Source: Clostridiaceae bacterium AM27-36LB (GTDB lineage Bacteria; Bacillota; Clostridia; Lachnospirales; Lachnospiraceae). Taken from it: a stretch of 64,000 nucleotides of DNA. Every line of letters begins with the position of its first letter. Within the stretch, counting starts at the first letter, position 1. The position numbers and the translations under genes are program-made. The stretch is from assembly GCA_003480725.1 (NCBI GenBank), contig QUJQ01000001.1, forward strand, positions 62,001 through 126,000, read 5' to 3'. Positions 8,804 through 16,925 of this stretch are shown here, piece by piece. The notes under the pieces are model-generated. The model did no database searches and was not told the DNA's origin. It saw nothing but the letters and a program-made list of their open reading frames with translations.

Positions 8804-9886
8804 TTAATCCTCCTCATCTCTTGCAATCTCTCTTGCCACCATGATCGCCATAGCAGTCATCAGCGGAAGGTAATCGGTGTCGTAGACGATCATCACAGCA
8901 TTATCAAAGATCAGGTTGTGAATGGTCAGCTCCAGATCATCCATGATGGCACCCAGCATGCGACCATTGAGTGTGACGGTAAAATTGTGTCCGATGGATG
9001 CGGCATACTCGGTGAGCTCCAGTCTTCCTTCTGTGATATCCATGGTGAAATGATCCCGGACCAGCTCAAATTTTTTCTCCAGTTTTCCGTAGAGCACATC
9101 ATTTGCATAGAAGCGATAGGTCGGCAGCACATGAAGAATCTCTTTCTCCACACGGAATACTTCCCGGTGAGACGGATCAAAGATACGGAATTTCAAGAGC
9201 GGAGCCGTTCCATCGATGGAGTAGACCAGATTGCCGTCCTTGTCACACAGGTCGAAATGCTGGCCTGCCAGTTTGAAGTCTTCCGTAAAGGTGTATACTT
9301 CTGACGGCTCGGATTCCGGGATCGGAAGGACTTCGCCGGTCCTTGCATAGGAAGAGATACTTTCAAACAAATATTTCTGAAGCAGGATCACATCCGAATG
9401 ATAACAGACGTAATCAGCCGTATTATCTGCAAAGTCTTCTTTTGGCGGGATCAATGGTTCCGTGATCCGGCTTTTGATAAACCCTGGTATATCGGAGTAG
9501 CCAAGGTAACCGTTGATGCCGGAGTTCGTGATCCAGAAATAGAGATAATTTCCATACTCATCCGGTCCGAAGATCAGCCCTGGCTGTTTCATGGTATAAA
9601 AACGTCCCAGATAGCCGCTGCCCAGAGGAGTGGGTACATTTTTGAAGGCTTCATAGAAATCTTCAATTTTTCGGATGGTATCGCCAAAGGTGATCATTTT
9701 CACCACACCGTCAGCCCGGTTGTAATCTTCCGGCATTGCCGCCATCCAGATCGCTACTCCGCAGATCAGGATCACTGTTCCCACAGAGATCATGACGGTA
9801 CTGTAGTAGAATTTGAGGATCAAGCCGAACCCTAAGATGGCAACCACGGAACCAACCAGCCGATAGAGAATACGTCGCATTTTCAT
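8804..9886 (-). CDS. Membrane protein with C-terminal LURP-one/Tubby-like domain
   Basis: The 360-residue protein starts with two hydrophobic segments (about residues 5-50), then a mixed domain with TPLGSGYLGRFYTM and GYLGYSDIPGF segments. The last 160 residues look like a LURP-one-related/Tubby-like beta-barrel: FDLCDKDGNLVYSIDG, FRIFDPSHREVFRVEKEIL, YRFYANDVLYGKLEKKF, FTVTLNGRMLGAI and a final hydrophobic helix (YLPLMTAMAIMVAREIA), which in Tubby-like folds threads the barrel. Function is unknown; related folds bind lipids (scramblases, tubby). ATG 9886 was chosen over 9904 because gggggag lies just upstream. The lipoprotein gene follows 4 bases downstream. Confidence 0.65.
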   Translation of the reverse strand: MKMRRILYRLVGSVVAILGFGLILKFYYSTVMISVGTVILICGVAIWMAAMPEDYNRADGVVKMITFGDTIRKIEDFYEAFKNVPTPLGSGYLGRFYTMKQPGLIFGPDEYGNYLYFWITNSGINGYLGYSDIPGFIKSRITEPLIPPKEDFADNTADYVCYHSDVILLQKYLFESISSYARTGEVLPIPESEPSEVYTFTEDFKLAGQHFDLCDKDGNLVYSIDGTAPLLKFRIFDPSHREVFRVEKEILHVLPTYRFYANDVLYGKLEKKFELVRDHFTMDITEGRLELTEYAASIGHNFTVTLNGRMLGAIMDDLELTIHNLIFDNAVMIVYDTDYLPLMTAMAIMVAREIARDEED

Positions 9887-9975
9887 AAGACTCCCCCTTC
9901 TCATATGTGTTTTATATTATGATTCAAATGATATCATTTTCAAATTTTGTTGTCACTACCCGAAAGAATCCTATC

Positions 9976-10003
9976 TTGACTTTATAACATTTTTTTATAA
10001 AAT
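9976..10003 (+). promoter_or_regulatory. Promoter of the aminotransferase-ydcF pair
   Basis: TTGACT (9976-9981), 16-base spacer, TAAAAT (9998-10003), within the AT-rich 175-base gap between divergent genes. Confidence 0.65.
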
Positions 10004-10061
10004 AAAACTATTCGGAGTTTCCGGATATCGCAGACAAGGATACACAGAGGAGGAAATGAAT

Positions 10062-11234
10062 ATGGATATGATATTTTCAAAAAGAGCCACTCAGATCGAG
10101 GAAGGTATTTTTTCAATTCTAAATACAAAGAAAGAAGAACTGCTGCAGGCGGGCAGAGAAGTCTATAATTTTTCTGTGGGCACGCCGGATTTTAAAACAC
10201 CGGAACATATTATGAAAGCAATGGAAGAGGCCTGCAAGGATCCTGATAATTACAAATATGCCATGGCTGACCGGCCGGAAATGCTGGAAGCTATGAAGAA
10301 TTTTTATAAAAATCGTTTTGGTGTGGAGCTTGAGACAGATCAGATCATGAGCATGTATGGATCTCAGGAAGGCATGGCACATATCGCCCTTGTCATGTGT
10401 GATCCGGGGGATGTGGTACTGGTGCCAAATCCAGGTTACCCAGTGTTCGGCATGGGACCACAGCTTATGGGGGCAAAGGTGGAGACTTATCCACTCTATG
10501 CAGAAAATAATTTCCTGCCGGATTTTGCAGATATTCCGGAGGAGACAGCCAAAGCCGCGAAATTTATGATCATTTCTTATCCGGCCAATCCGGTATGTTC
10601 CGTGGCAGATGACAGCTTTTATGAAAAAGCCATTGCATTTGCAAAAAAATATAATGTGATCCTGCTTCATGACAATGCTTATTCCGATATTATCTTTGGC
10701 GGAAAAGAGGGAAAATCTTTCCTGTCTTATAAAGGAGCCATGGAAGTGGGTATTGAATTTTATTCTCTGTCCAAGTCTTATAACATGACTGGCATGCGGA
10801 TCTCTTTTGCGCTTGGTAACAAAGATGTGATCCAGATGTTCCGGAAGGTCCGTTCTCAGATTGATTACGGCATCTTTCTGCCGATCCAGAAGGCTGCAGT
10901 GGCAGCACTGACTGGTCCGCAGGACAATGTAAAAGAGCAGTGCCGGATCTATGAAGAGAGAAATTATGCGCTTTGCAGAGGCATGAGCAGTATTGGATGG
11001 AAGATCCCGGATGGGCAGGGAACCATGTTCGTATGGGCACCGATCCCGGAGAATTATACCAGTTCAGAGAGATTTACCCTGGATCTGATGGAGAAGACCG
11101 GCATGATCGTAACGCCGGGTACTGCCTTTGGCAATCTGGGAGAAGGGTATGTGCGGATTGCATTGGTTCATCCGGTGGAAACCATTGAAAAAGTAGTTCG
11201 TATCGTGAAGGAAAGTGGTATTCTGGAAGCATGA
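10062..11234 (+). CDS. Class I/II PLP-dependent aminotransferase
   Basis: The 390-residue enzyme is a fold-type I aminotransferase. It has the substrate-binding N-terminal NFSVGTPDFKTPEHI, the cofactor-stacking region SQEGMAHIALVMCDPGDVVLVPNPGYPVF, the ISYPANPVCSVA Asn loop, the HDNAYSDI Asp strand, the Schiff-base lysine in SLSKSYNMTGMR and the final VRIALVHP arginine. It resembles LL-diaminopimelate aminotransferase-like and alanine/aspartate aminotransferases of Clostridia; I cannot fix the substrate. A GGAGG lies 8 bases before 10062 but only 2 before the in-frame ATG at 10056, so 10062 is preferred. The next gene overlaps by 4 bases. Confidence 0.85.
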   Translation: MDMIFSKRATQIEEGIFSILNTKKEELLQAGREVYNFSVGTPDFKTPEHIMKAMEEACKDPDNYKYAMADRPEMLEAMKNFYKNRFGVELETDQIMSMYGSQEGMAHIALVMCDPGDVVLVPNPGYPVFGMGPQLMGAKVETYPLYAENNFLPDFADIPEETAKAAKFMIISYPANPVCSVADDSFYEKAIAFAKKYNVILLHDNAYSDIIFGGKEGKSFLSYKGAMEVGIEFYSLSKSYNMTGMRISFALGNKDVIQMFRKVRSQIDYGIFLPIQKAAVAALTGPQDNVKEQCRIYEERNYALCRGMSSIGWKIPDGQGTMFVWAPIPENYTSSERFTLDLMEKTGMIVTPGTAFGNLGEGYVRIALVHPVETIEKVVRIVKESGILEA

Positions 11235-11797
11235 GTTTTGTAGATGCATATACTGATTTCATTTTCATAGAGGATCAGCCGGAGCAGGCAGACATGATCT
11301 TTCTTCCTGGATCTGCAGAAGGAGCACTGCCAGTGCGGGCGGCACAGCTCTGGAAGGAAGGATATGCGCCATTGGTGCTCCCTTCTGGAAAATATTCCAA
11401 GCTGACAGGATGTTTTACAGGGCATGGGGATCATGAGACCGAGTGGGATTATTTTCATGAGATCCTGCTAAAGGAAGGAGTGGCTGATCACGCGATCCTT
11501 CAGGAAAAGCAGGCAACTTATACTTATGAAAATGCAATTTTCTCCCGCAAATTAACTGATAAACTGGGTCTGGACATTAAAAAGGCGATTCTGGTCTGTC
11601 AGGCATATCATGCAAGACGTGCGAGCCTTTATTATCAGGTCTGTTACCCGGAGACTGAGATTCTGGTGTGCCCGGTGATTACCAGGGGCATCAGCCGGGA
11701 TAACTGGTATCAGCATGAGACAGGTATTGAGACGGTACTGAAAGAAGTAGAGCACTGTGGCAGTCAGTTTGGAGAAATCTTCCGGGCGAGACTATAA
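11231..11797 (+). CDS. YdcF/SanA family (DUF218) protein
   Basis: This 188-residue protein matches the DUF218 family (YdcF/ElyC/SanA): an early strand DMIFLPGSAEGALPVRAAQLWKEG, then PLVLPSG, an ATYTYENA motif with conserved Glu-Asn, and a late strand KKAILVCQAYHARRASLYYQVCYP. Unlike SanA or ElyC it has no membrane anchor, so it is probably cytoplasmic, as E. coli YdcF, which binds SAM. It overlaps the aminotransferase stop by 4 bases, so the two are co-translated; the role is unknown. Confidence 0.8.
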   Translation: MSFVDAYTDFIFIEDQPEQADMIFLPGSAEGALPVRAAQLWKEGYAPLVLPSGKYSKLTGCFTGHGDHETEWDYFHEILLKEGVADHAILQEKQATYTYENAIFSRKLTDKLGLDIKKAILVCQAYHARRASLYYQVCYPETEILVCPVITRGISRDNWYQHETGIETVLKEVEHCGSQFGEIFRARL

Positions 11798-11806
11798 TGC
11801 TAGAAT

Positions 11807-11822
11807 TTGTTACGCATAACAA
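11807..11822. promoter_or_regulatory. Perfect palindrome TTGTTA-CGCA-TAACAA, candidate operator
   Basis: Two 6-base arms separated by CGCA lie 10 bases after the ydcF stop. The arms equal the half-sites of clostridial Rex operators, but the spacing is two bases shorter (4 rather than 6), so another regulator is as likely. It lies upstream of the glyoxylate/glycerate genes. Confidence 0.4.
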
Positions 11823-11852
11823 CTTTCTGAAGAAAAAGATAGATAGAGTAAT

Positions 11853-11882
11853 ATTACACTTTTTGCAAATTCCGACTATAAT
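11853..11882 (+). promoter_or_regulatory. Probable promoter of the hydroxypyruvate reductase operon
   Basis: A perfect TATAAT (11877-11882) with a weaker -35 ATTACA (11853-11858) at 18 bases. The leader carries CCGATATCGCGG, similar to a CCGGATATCGC segment in the leader of the aminotransferase at 10021. Confidence 0.5.
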
Positions 11883-11977
11883 CATTGACATAAAGAGCAA
11901 TCCGAAAACGATGTCCGGTTTACCGATATCGCGGAGGCAACAAAAATAATCAATCATTATAAAAGGAGAAGAGCAAA

Positions 11978-12943
11978 ATGAAAATCGTAGTATTGGATGG
12001 TTACACTGAAAACCCGGGAGACATCAGCTGGGAGCCGCTGGAGGCACTTGGAGAGGTAACAGTATATGATCGTACATCTTATGAGGAGTCTCCGCTGATC
12101 GCTGAGCGTATCGGTGATGCAGAAGTCGTTGTTATTAACAAGACCCCGATCAGTAAAGAGACGATTGACAAATGCCCGAACATCAAGACAATCGCAGTTC
12201 TGGCAACTGGTTACAATGTAGTAGATTATGAGTATGCAAAATCCAAAGGAATCCCGGTTCAGAACGTACCGGTATATGGAACTGACAACGTAAGCCAGTT
12301 TGCAGTATCCCTTCTGATGGAAGTTTGCTCCCATATTGGACATCACAACGAGTCCGTACATAAAGGAGAGTGGGCTAGCAACGCTGACTGGTGCTACTGG
12401 CATTATCCGATGATCGAGGTATCTGGAAAGACTGCAGGTATCATTGGTCTGGGACGTATCGGTGTCAACACCGCTAAGATCCTGAAAGCAATGAATGTAA
12501 ATGTTATCGCATACGATGCATTCCAGAGCGAGGCTGGAAAACAGGTTGCTACTTATGTAGAGCTTGACGAGCTGCTTGCTAAATCTGACTTTATTTTCCT
12601 GCATTGCCCGCTGTTCCCGTCTACTGAGGGAATCATCAACAAAGACAACATCGCTAAGATGAAAGACGGCGTGGTTATCATCAACAACAGCCGTGGACCG
12701 CTGGTTGTAGAGCAGGATCTGTATGATGCACTGGAGAGCGGAAAAGTATCTGCAGCAGCAGTTGACGTTGTATCTACAGAGCCGATCAAAGCTGACAATG
12801 TTCTGCTGAAAGCGAAAAACTGCATCATCACTCCGCATATTTCCTGGGCAACTCAGGATGCAAGAAAACGTATCATGAACACCACTGCTGAGAATATCAA
12901 ATCTGTTCTTGATGGTGCACCTGTAAACGTGGTTAACAAATAG
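11978..12943 (+). CDS. hprA: D-2-hydroxyacid dehydrogenase (hydroxypyruvate/glyoxylate reductase)
   Basis: The 321-residue NAD(P)-dependent enzyme has the D-isomer-specific 2-hydroxyacid dehydrogenase layout: split catalytic domain, NAD-binding Rossmann fold with GKTAGIIGLGRIGVNTAKIL, and catalytic Arg (NNSRGPLV), Glu (STEP) and His (ITPHISWAT). The pair with glycerate kinase one base downstream argues that it converts hydroxypyruvate (or tartronate semialdehyde/glyoxylate) to D-glycerate. D-lactate or other 2-oxoacids cannot be excluded from sequence. The Shine-Dalgarno is aaaggag. Confidence 0.85.
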   Translation: MKIVVLDGYTENPGDISWEPLEALGEVTVYDRTSYEESPLIAERIGDAEVVVINKTPISKETIDKCPNIKTIAVLATGYNVVDYEYAKSKGIPVQNVPVYGTDNVSQFAVSLLMEVCSHIGHHNESVHKGEWASNADWCYWHYPMIEVSGKTAGIIGLGRIGVNTAKILKAMNVNVIAYDAFQSEAGKQVATYVELDELLAKSDFIFLHCPLFPSTEGIINKDNIAKMKDGVVIINNSRGPLVVEQDLYDALESGKVSAAAVDVVSTEPIKADNVLLKAKNCIITPHISWATQDARKRIMNTTAENIKSVLDGAPVNVVNK

Positions 12944-12944
12944 T

Positions 12945-14081
12945 ATGAAGATAGTAATTGCGATTGACTCTCTGAAAGGAAGCTTAAGCTCCATGGAAGC
13001 GGGACACGCGATCGAACAGGGAATCCGCAATGTTCTGCCGGAGACAAAAGTGCTGGTAAAGCCGCTGGCTGACGGCGGAGAAGGAACAACGGAGGCTCTG
13101 GTAGAAGGTCTTGGCGGCGATATGGTACAGGTGCAGGTACATGGGCCGCTGGAGACACCGGTGAATGCTGCTTACGGAGTGATCGGAGAGTCGAATACGG
13201 CAATCATGGAGATGGCTGCAGCTGCAGGTATTATCCTGGTTGGCAAAGACAAGCGTCCGTTAGATGCAACCACGTATGGTGTCGGTGAGATGATCCGCGA
13301 TGCCATTACCAGGGGCTGCAGAGAATTTATTATTGGAATCGGCGGAAGTGCCACCAATGATGGTGGTATCGGAATGCTGACAGCACTGGGATATGAGTTC
13401 CAGGATGCTGAAGGAAAACCGGCAGGAATCGGAGCAGGAGCACTTTACAAAGTTGCAAAAATCTGCGATGATAAAGTGATGCCGGAATTAAAAGACTGTC
13501 ATTTCCGCATTGCATGCGATGTGACCAATCCTCTCTGTGGAGAGAATGGTTCTACTTATATCTATGGTCCGCAGAAGGGTGTGACTGTAGAACTTCGGGA
13601 TGAGCTTGATCATGCTATGGGTGCTTATGCACAGGTGGTAAAAGCTTACAATGGAACAGATTATGCGAAGACACCAGGTGCCGGTGCAGCCGGAGGACTT
13701 GGATTTGCATTCTTAAGTTTCTTAAGCGGAGAGCTTCTTCCAGGTATCGAACTGGTACTGAATGCAGTGGAGATGGATAAAGCAATGGAAGGTGCAGACC
13801 TGGTATTTACCGGAGAGGGTCGTCTGGACTATCAGACAGCCATGGGAAAAGCACCGGTGGGCATTGCAAAAATGGCGAAAAAGCACGGTGCAAAGGTGAT
13901 CGCTCTTGCGGGAGCAGTGATCGAAGGGGCACAGGAGTGCAACGAACAGGGAATTGATGCTTATTTCCCGATTCTCCGCCAGGTAGTGACACTTGACGAG
14001 GCCATGGATCCGGCAACGGCAAGAAAAAATATGGTTGAGACTACGGAGCAGGTAATGCGCCTGGTAGCAGCTGTAAAATAA
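12945..14081 (+). CDS. glxK: Glycerate kinase
   Basis: The 378-residue enzyme belongs to the GlxK/GarK glycerate kinase family, which phosphorylates D-glycerate to 2- or 3-phosphoglycerate. Characteristic segments are MKIVIAIDSLKGSLSSMEAG at the N-terminus, KPLADGGEGTTEALV, IGIGGSATNDGGIGMLTALGY, CDVTNPLCGENGS, PGAGAAGGLGFAFLSF and FTGEGRLDYQTAMGKAP. It starts one base after the reductase stop, giving a two-gene module that feeds hydroxypyruvate/glyoxylate-derived glycerate into glycolysis. Confidence 0.95.
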   Translation: MKIVIAIDSLKGSLSSMEAGHAIEQGIRNVLPETKVLVKPLADGGEGTTEALVEGLGGDMVQVQVHGPLETPVNAAYGVIGESNTAIMEMAAAAGIILVGKDKRPLDATTYGVGEMIRDAITRGCREFIIGIGGSATNDGGIGMLTALGYEFQDAEGKPAGIGAGALYKVAKICDDKVMPELKDCHFRIACDVTNPLCGENGSTYIYGPQKGVTVELRDELDHAMGAYAQVVKAYNGTDYAKTPGAGAAGGLGFAFLSFLSGELLPGIELVLNAVEMDKAMEGADLVFTGEGRLDYQTAMGKAPVGIAKMAKKHGAKVIALAGAVIEGAQECNEQGIDAYFPILRQVVTLDEAMDPATARKNMVETTEQVMRLVAAVK

Positions 14082-14102
14082 GAAAGAGAAAGAGAGATAC
14101 AC

Positions 14103-14912
14103 ATGACGGATGAAACATTGATCCTTTTGGGAACTGGCAACGCAACGGTAACCAAATGCTTCAACACCTGCTTTGCGATTAAAACCGGAGAGGAATATTT
14201 TCTGGTGGATACAGGAGGCGGTAATGGTATCATGACTCAGCTTGAAAAAGCGGGGATCCCTATGGAATCAATCCACGAGATTTTTATGAGCCACGAACAT
14301 ACCGATCACTTACTGGGACTGATCTGGCTGATCAGAATGATCGCAACAAAGATGAAGAAGGGACAATATGAAGGCAATCTGAACATTTACTGCCATGCCG
14401 ATCTGAAAGAAATTATCCTGACGATTACCAGACTGACCGTTCAGGCGAAATTTTTTAACATGATCGGAGAACGGATCTTCATTCATCCGGTGGAAGACAA
14501 CGAAGAGAGAGACGTCCTGGGGTATCATGTGACCTTTTTCGATATTCATTCTACAAAGGCAAAGCAGTTCGGCTTCACTATGAACCTGAAAAATGGAAAG
14601 AAATTCACCTTCCTTGGAGATGAGCCCTATCAGGAACACGAAGAAGTCTATGCGAAGGATGCGGACTGGTTATTGCATGAGGCATTTTGCCTGTATGCGG
14701 ATCGGGACAAATATAAGCCTTATGAAAAGCATCATACGACGGTAAAGGAGGCCTGTGAGAATGGGGAGAAGCTGGGAGCTAAGAATCTGATCCTCTATCA
14801 TACAGAGGACAAGAATCTGGCAAACAGACGAGAGCTGTATACAGCAGAAGGAAGCCTTTATTATCACGGCAATCTGATCGTACCGGACGATCTGGAACGG
14901 ATCGTATTATAA
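14103..14912 (+). CDS. MBL-fold metallohydrolase, RNase Z-like
   Basis: The 269-residue protein has the metallo-beta-lactamase ligands in order: LLGTGNA start, SHEHTDHLLG (HxHxDH), a mid-protein histidine in DIHST, FLGDEPY (bridging Asp) and a late histidine in ILYHTED. The layout and the T-rich HHTTVKEACENGEKLGAKNLIL helix resemble RNase Z/ElaC and related phosphodiesterases. It lies 21 bases behind glycerate kinase with its own Shine-Dalgarno. Substrate is not certain: tRNA 3' end, or a small cyclic phosphodiester. Confidence 0.8.
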   Translation: MTDETLILLGTGNATVTKCFNTCFAIKTGEEYFLVDTGGGNGIMTQLEKAGIPMESIHEIFMSHEHTDHLLGLIWLIRMIATKMKKGQYEGNLNIYCHADLKEIILTITRLTVQAKFFNMIGERIFIHPVEDNEERDVLGYHVTFFDIHSTKAKQFGFTMNLKNGKKFTFLGDEPYQEHEEVYAKDADWLLHEAFCLYADRDKYKPYEKHHTTVKEACENGEKLGAKNLILYHTEDKNLANRRELYTAEGSLYYHGNLIVPDDLERIVL

Positions 14913-14994
14913 GCCATGTGTATGAGAGGGGAGGTTCTTAGGAACTGTCTCCCTCTTGTGCAGTCTGCCCTTAAAAGACAGAGAAAACATTCGC

Positions 14995-15022
14995 TTGAAA
15001 AAAGCTGAAAATATGGTACTAT
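14995..15022 (+). promoter_or_regulatory. Promoter of the transketolase operon
   Basis: TTGAAA (14995-15000), 16-base spacer, TACTAT (15017-15022), 38 bases before the ATG. A GA/CT-rich imperfect hairpin at 14925-14958 without a clear U-tract may end the upstream transcript. Confidence 0.55.
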
Positions 15023-15059
15023 ATAAACGTATTATTTTAGGATAGAAAGGAAATGAATT

Positions 15060-15899
15060 ATGCAGACTTTAGAGTTACAGAAAATCGCAAATGAAGTCCG
15101 CAAAGGAATCGTTACCGGTGTACATAGTGCAAAAGCCGGACATCCAGGCGGATCTTTATCTGCAGCAGACATTTTTACCTATCTCTATTTTGAAGAGATG
15201 AACATTGACCCGAAGAATCCGACTGATCCGGACAGAGACCGTTTTGTTCTTTCCAAAGGACATACCGCTCCTGGTTATTACAGTGCAATGGCTCAGAGAG
15301 GTTATTTTCCGGTTGAGGAGCTTCTGACTCTTCGTCATGTAGGCAGCCGTCTGCAGGGACATCCGTGTATGCAGGATCTTCCGGGTATTGATATGTCTTC
15401 AGGATCTCTGGGACAGGGAATCTCCGCAGCAGTTGGTATGGCAATTGCCGGAAAACTGGACAACAAATCTTATCGTGTATATACCCTGCTGGGTGATGGC
15501 GAGATTCAGGAAGGTCAGGTATGGGAGGCTTCCATGCTGGCTGCACATCGTCATCTGGACAACCTGGTAGTGATCGTTGACAACAACGGTCTTCAGATCG
15601 ATGGAAGAATCGAAGATGTGAACTCTCCGTATCCGATTGATAAGAAATTCGAGGCATTTAACTTCCATGTAATCAACGTTGCTGACGGTAATGACATGGA
15701 TCAGTTAAGAGCTGCTTTTGAGGAAGCTAAGACTGTAAAAGGACAGCCGACTGCTATTATCGCCAAGACTGTAAAAGGCAAAGGCGTATCCTTCATGGAG
15801 AACCAGGCATCCTGGCATGGAACTGCTCCGAACGATGAGCAGTATGCAGTAGCAATGGCAGATTTGGAGAAAGTAGGTGAAGCATTATGTCAGAAGTAA
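15060..15899 (+). CDS. tktA: Transketolase, N-terminal (ThDP-binding) subunit
   Basis: The 279-residue subunit holds the thiamine-pyrophosphate half of a split transketolase for the non-oxidative pentose phosphate pathway. It shows SAKAGHPGGSLSAADI, SKGHTAPGYYSAMA, MSSGSLGQGISAAVGMA and the ThDP motif LGDGEIQEGQVWEA...NN. It overlaps the C-terminal subunit by 13 bases. Split transketolases like this are usual in Clostridia and archaea. Confidence 0.95.
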   Translation: MQTLELQKIANEVRKGIVTGVHSAKAGHPGGSLSAADIFTYLYFEEMNIDPKNPTDPDRDRFVLSKGHTAPGYYSAMAQRGYFPVEELLTLRHVGSRLQGHPCMQDLPGIDMSSGSLGQGISAAVGMAIAGKLDNKSYRVYTLLGDGEIQEGQVWEASMLAAHRHLDNLVVIVDNNGLQIDGRIEDVNSPYPIDKKFEAFNFHVINVADGNDMDQLRAAFEEAKTVKGQPTAIIAKTVKGKGVSFMENQASWHGTAPNDEQYAVAMADLEKVGEALCQK

Positions 15900-16825
15900 A
15901 GAAGATCGCAACGAGAGAAAGCTACGGTAACGCTCTGGCAGAGCTTGGCGCACAGAATCCGAATATTGTCGTACTTGATGCAGACCTTGCAGGAGCTACT
16001 AAGACTGGTGTTTTCAAAAAAGCATTCCCGGAGCGTCACATTGACTGTGGTATCGCTGAAGGAAATATGATGGGAGTAGCAGCAGGACTTGCTACCTGCG
16101 GAAAGATCCCGTTCGCTTCTTCTTTTGCTATGTTCGCAGCAGGAAGAGCATTTGAGCAGGTTCGTAACTCTATCGGATATCCGCACCTGAACGTTAAGAT
16201 CGGTGCTACTCATGCCGGTATCTCTGTAGGTGAGGATGGAGCTACTCATCAGTGTAACGAGGATATCGCTATTATGCGTACAATTCCGGGAATGACCATT
16301 ATCTGCCCGGCAGATGATGTGGAAGCAAGAGCTGCTGTAAAAGCTGCTGCTGAGTATGTTGGACCGGTTTATATGAGATTTGGCCGTCTGGCAGTTCCGG
16401 TAATCAATGATGAAGCTAATTATAAATTTGAAATTGGTAAAGGAATTACCCTGAAAGAAGGTAAAGATGTAACCATCATCGCTACCGGACTTGAGGTAAA
16501 TGAAAGCCTTGAGGCTGCTAAGCTTCTTGAGGCTGACGGTATCTCTGCTGAGGTGATCAATATCCATACCATCAAACCGCTTGACAAAGAGCTGGTAGTT
16601 GCATCTGCAAAGAAGACTGGCAAAGTTGTAACTGTAGAAGAGCATTCTGTTATCGGTGGACTTGGTGGAGCTGTTGCTGAGGCTCTTTCTGAGGAAGCTC
16701 CGACCAAGATGCTTCGTATCGGTATGATGGACAAGTTCGGACAGTCTGGTCCGGCAAAAGCTCTGATCGAGTACTATGGTCTGGATGGAAAGAGCATTTA
16801 TGAGAAAGTAAAAGCATTTCTGTAA
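15887..16825 (+). CDS. tktB: Transketolase, C-terminal (pyrimidine-binding) subunit
   Basis: This 312-residue partner contains the PYR domain and C-terminal domain: LDADLAGATKTGVF, the conserved glutamate in CGIAEGNMMGVAAGLA, FASSFAMFAAGRAFEQVRNSI and the HAGISVGEDGATHQ segment, then a transketolase_C Rossmann-like domain (TIIATGLEVNESLEAA, EEHSVIGGLGGAVAE). It forms a heterotetramer with the preceding product. A perfect terminator follows. Confidence 0.95.
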   Translation: MSEVKKIATRESYGNALAELGAQNPNIVVLDADLAGATKTGVFKKAFPERHIDCGIAEGNMMGVAAGLATCGKIPFASSFAMFAAGRAFEQVRNSIGYPHLNVKIGATHAGISVGEDGATHQCNEDIAIMRTIPGMTIICPADDVEARAAVKAAAEYVGPVYMRFGRLAVPVINDEANYKFEIGKGITLKEGKDVTIIATGLEVNESLEAAKLLEADGISAEVINIHTIKPLDKELVVASAKKTGKVVTVEEHSVIGGLGGAVAEALSEEAPTKMLRIGMMDKFGQSGPAKALIEYYGLDGKSIYEKVKAFL

Positions 16826-16847
16826 GCTGAAGTTCTGAATCGAAGAT

Positions 16848-16901
16848 AAAAAAGATCCCGCAGGATTCACTGGAAAGTGAAGATCCTGCGGGATCTTTTT
16901 T
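16848..16901. terminator. Bidirectional terminator between transketolase and aroC
   Basis: A near-perfect stem around GATCCCGCAGGAT / ATCCTGCGGGATC with A6 before it and T6 after it ends transcripts on both strands of these converging genes. Confidence 0.95.
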
Positions 16902-16925
16902 GCTGTCAGGAAAATTACCGGAACA

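Noticed and set aside
11807..11822. Canonical Rex operator before hprA
   Set aside because: The half-sites fit but the spacing is 4 rather than 6 bases, so I kept it only as an unnamed palindrome.
11957..13030. Minus-strand open frame of 357 codons opposite hprA
   Set aside because: Cys/Ser/Tyr-rich composition is typical of the complement of the plus frame; the plus-strand dehydrogenase has all catalytic motifs.
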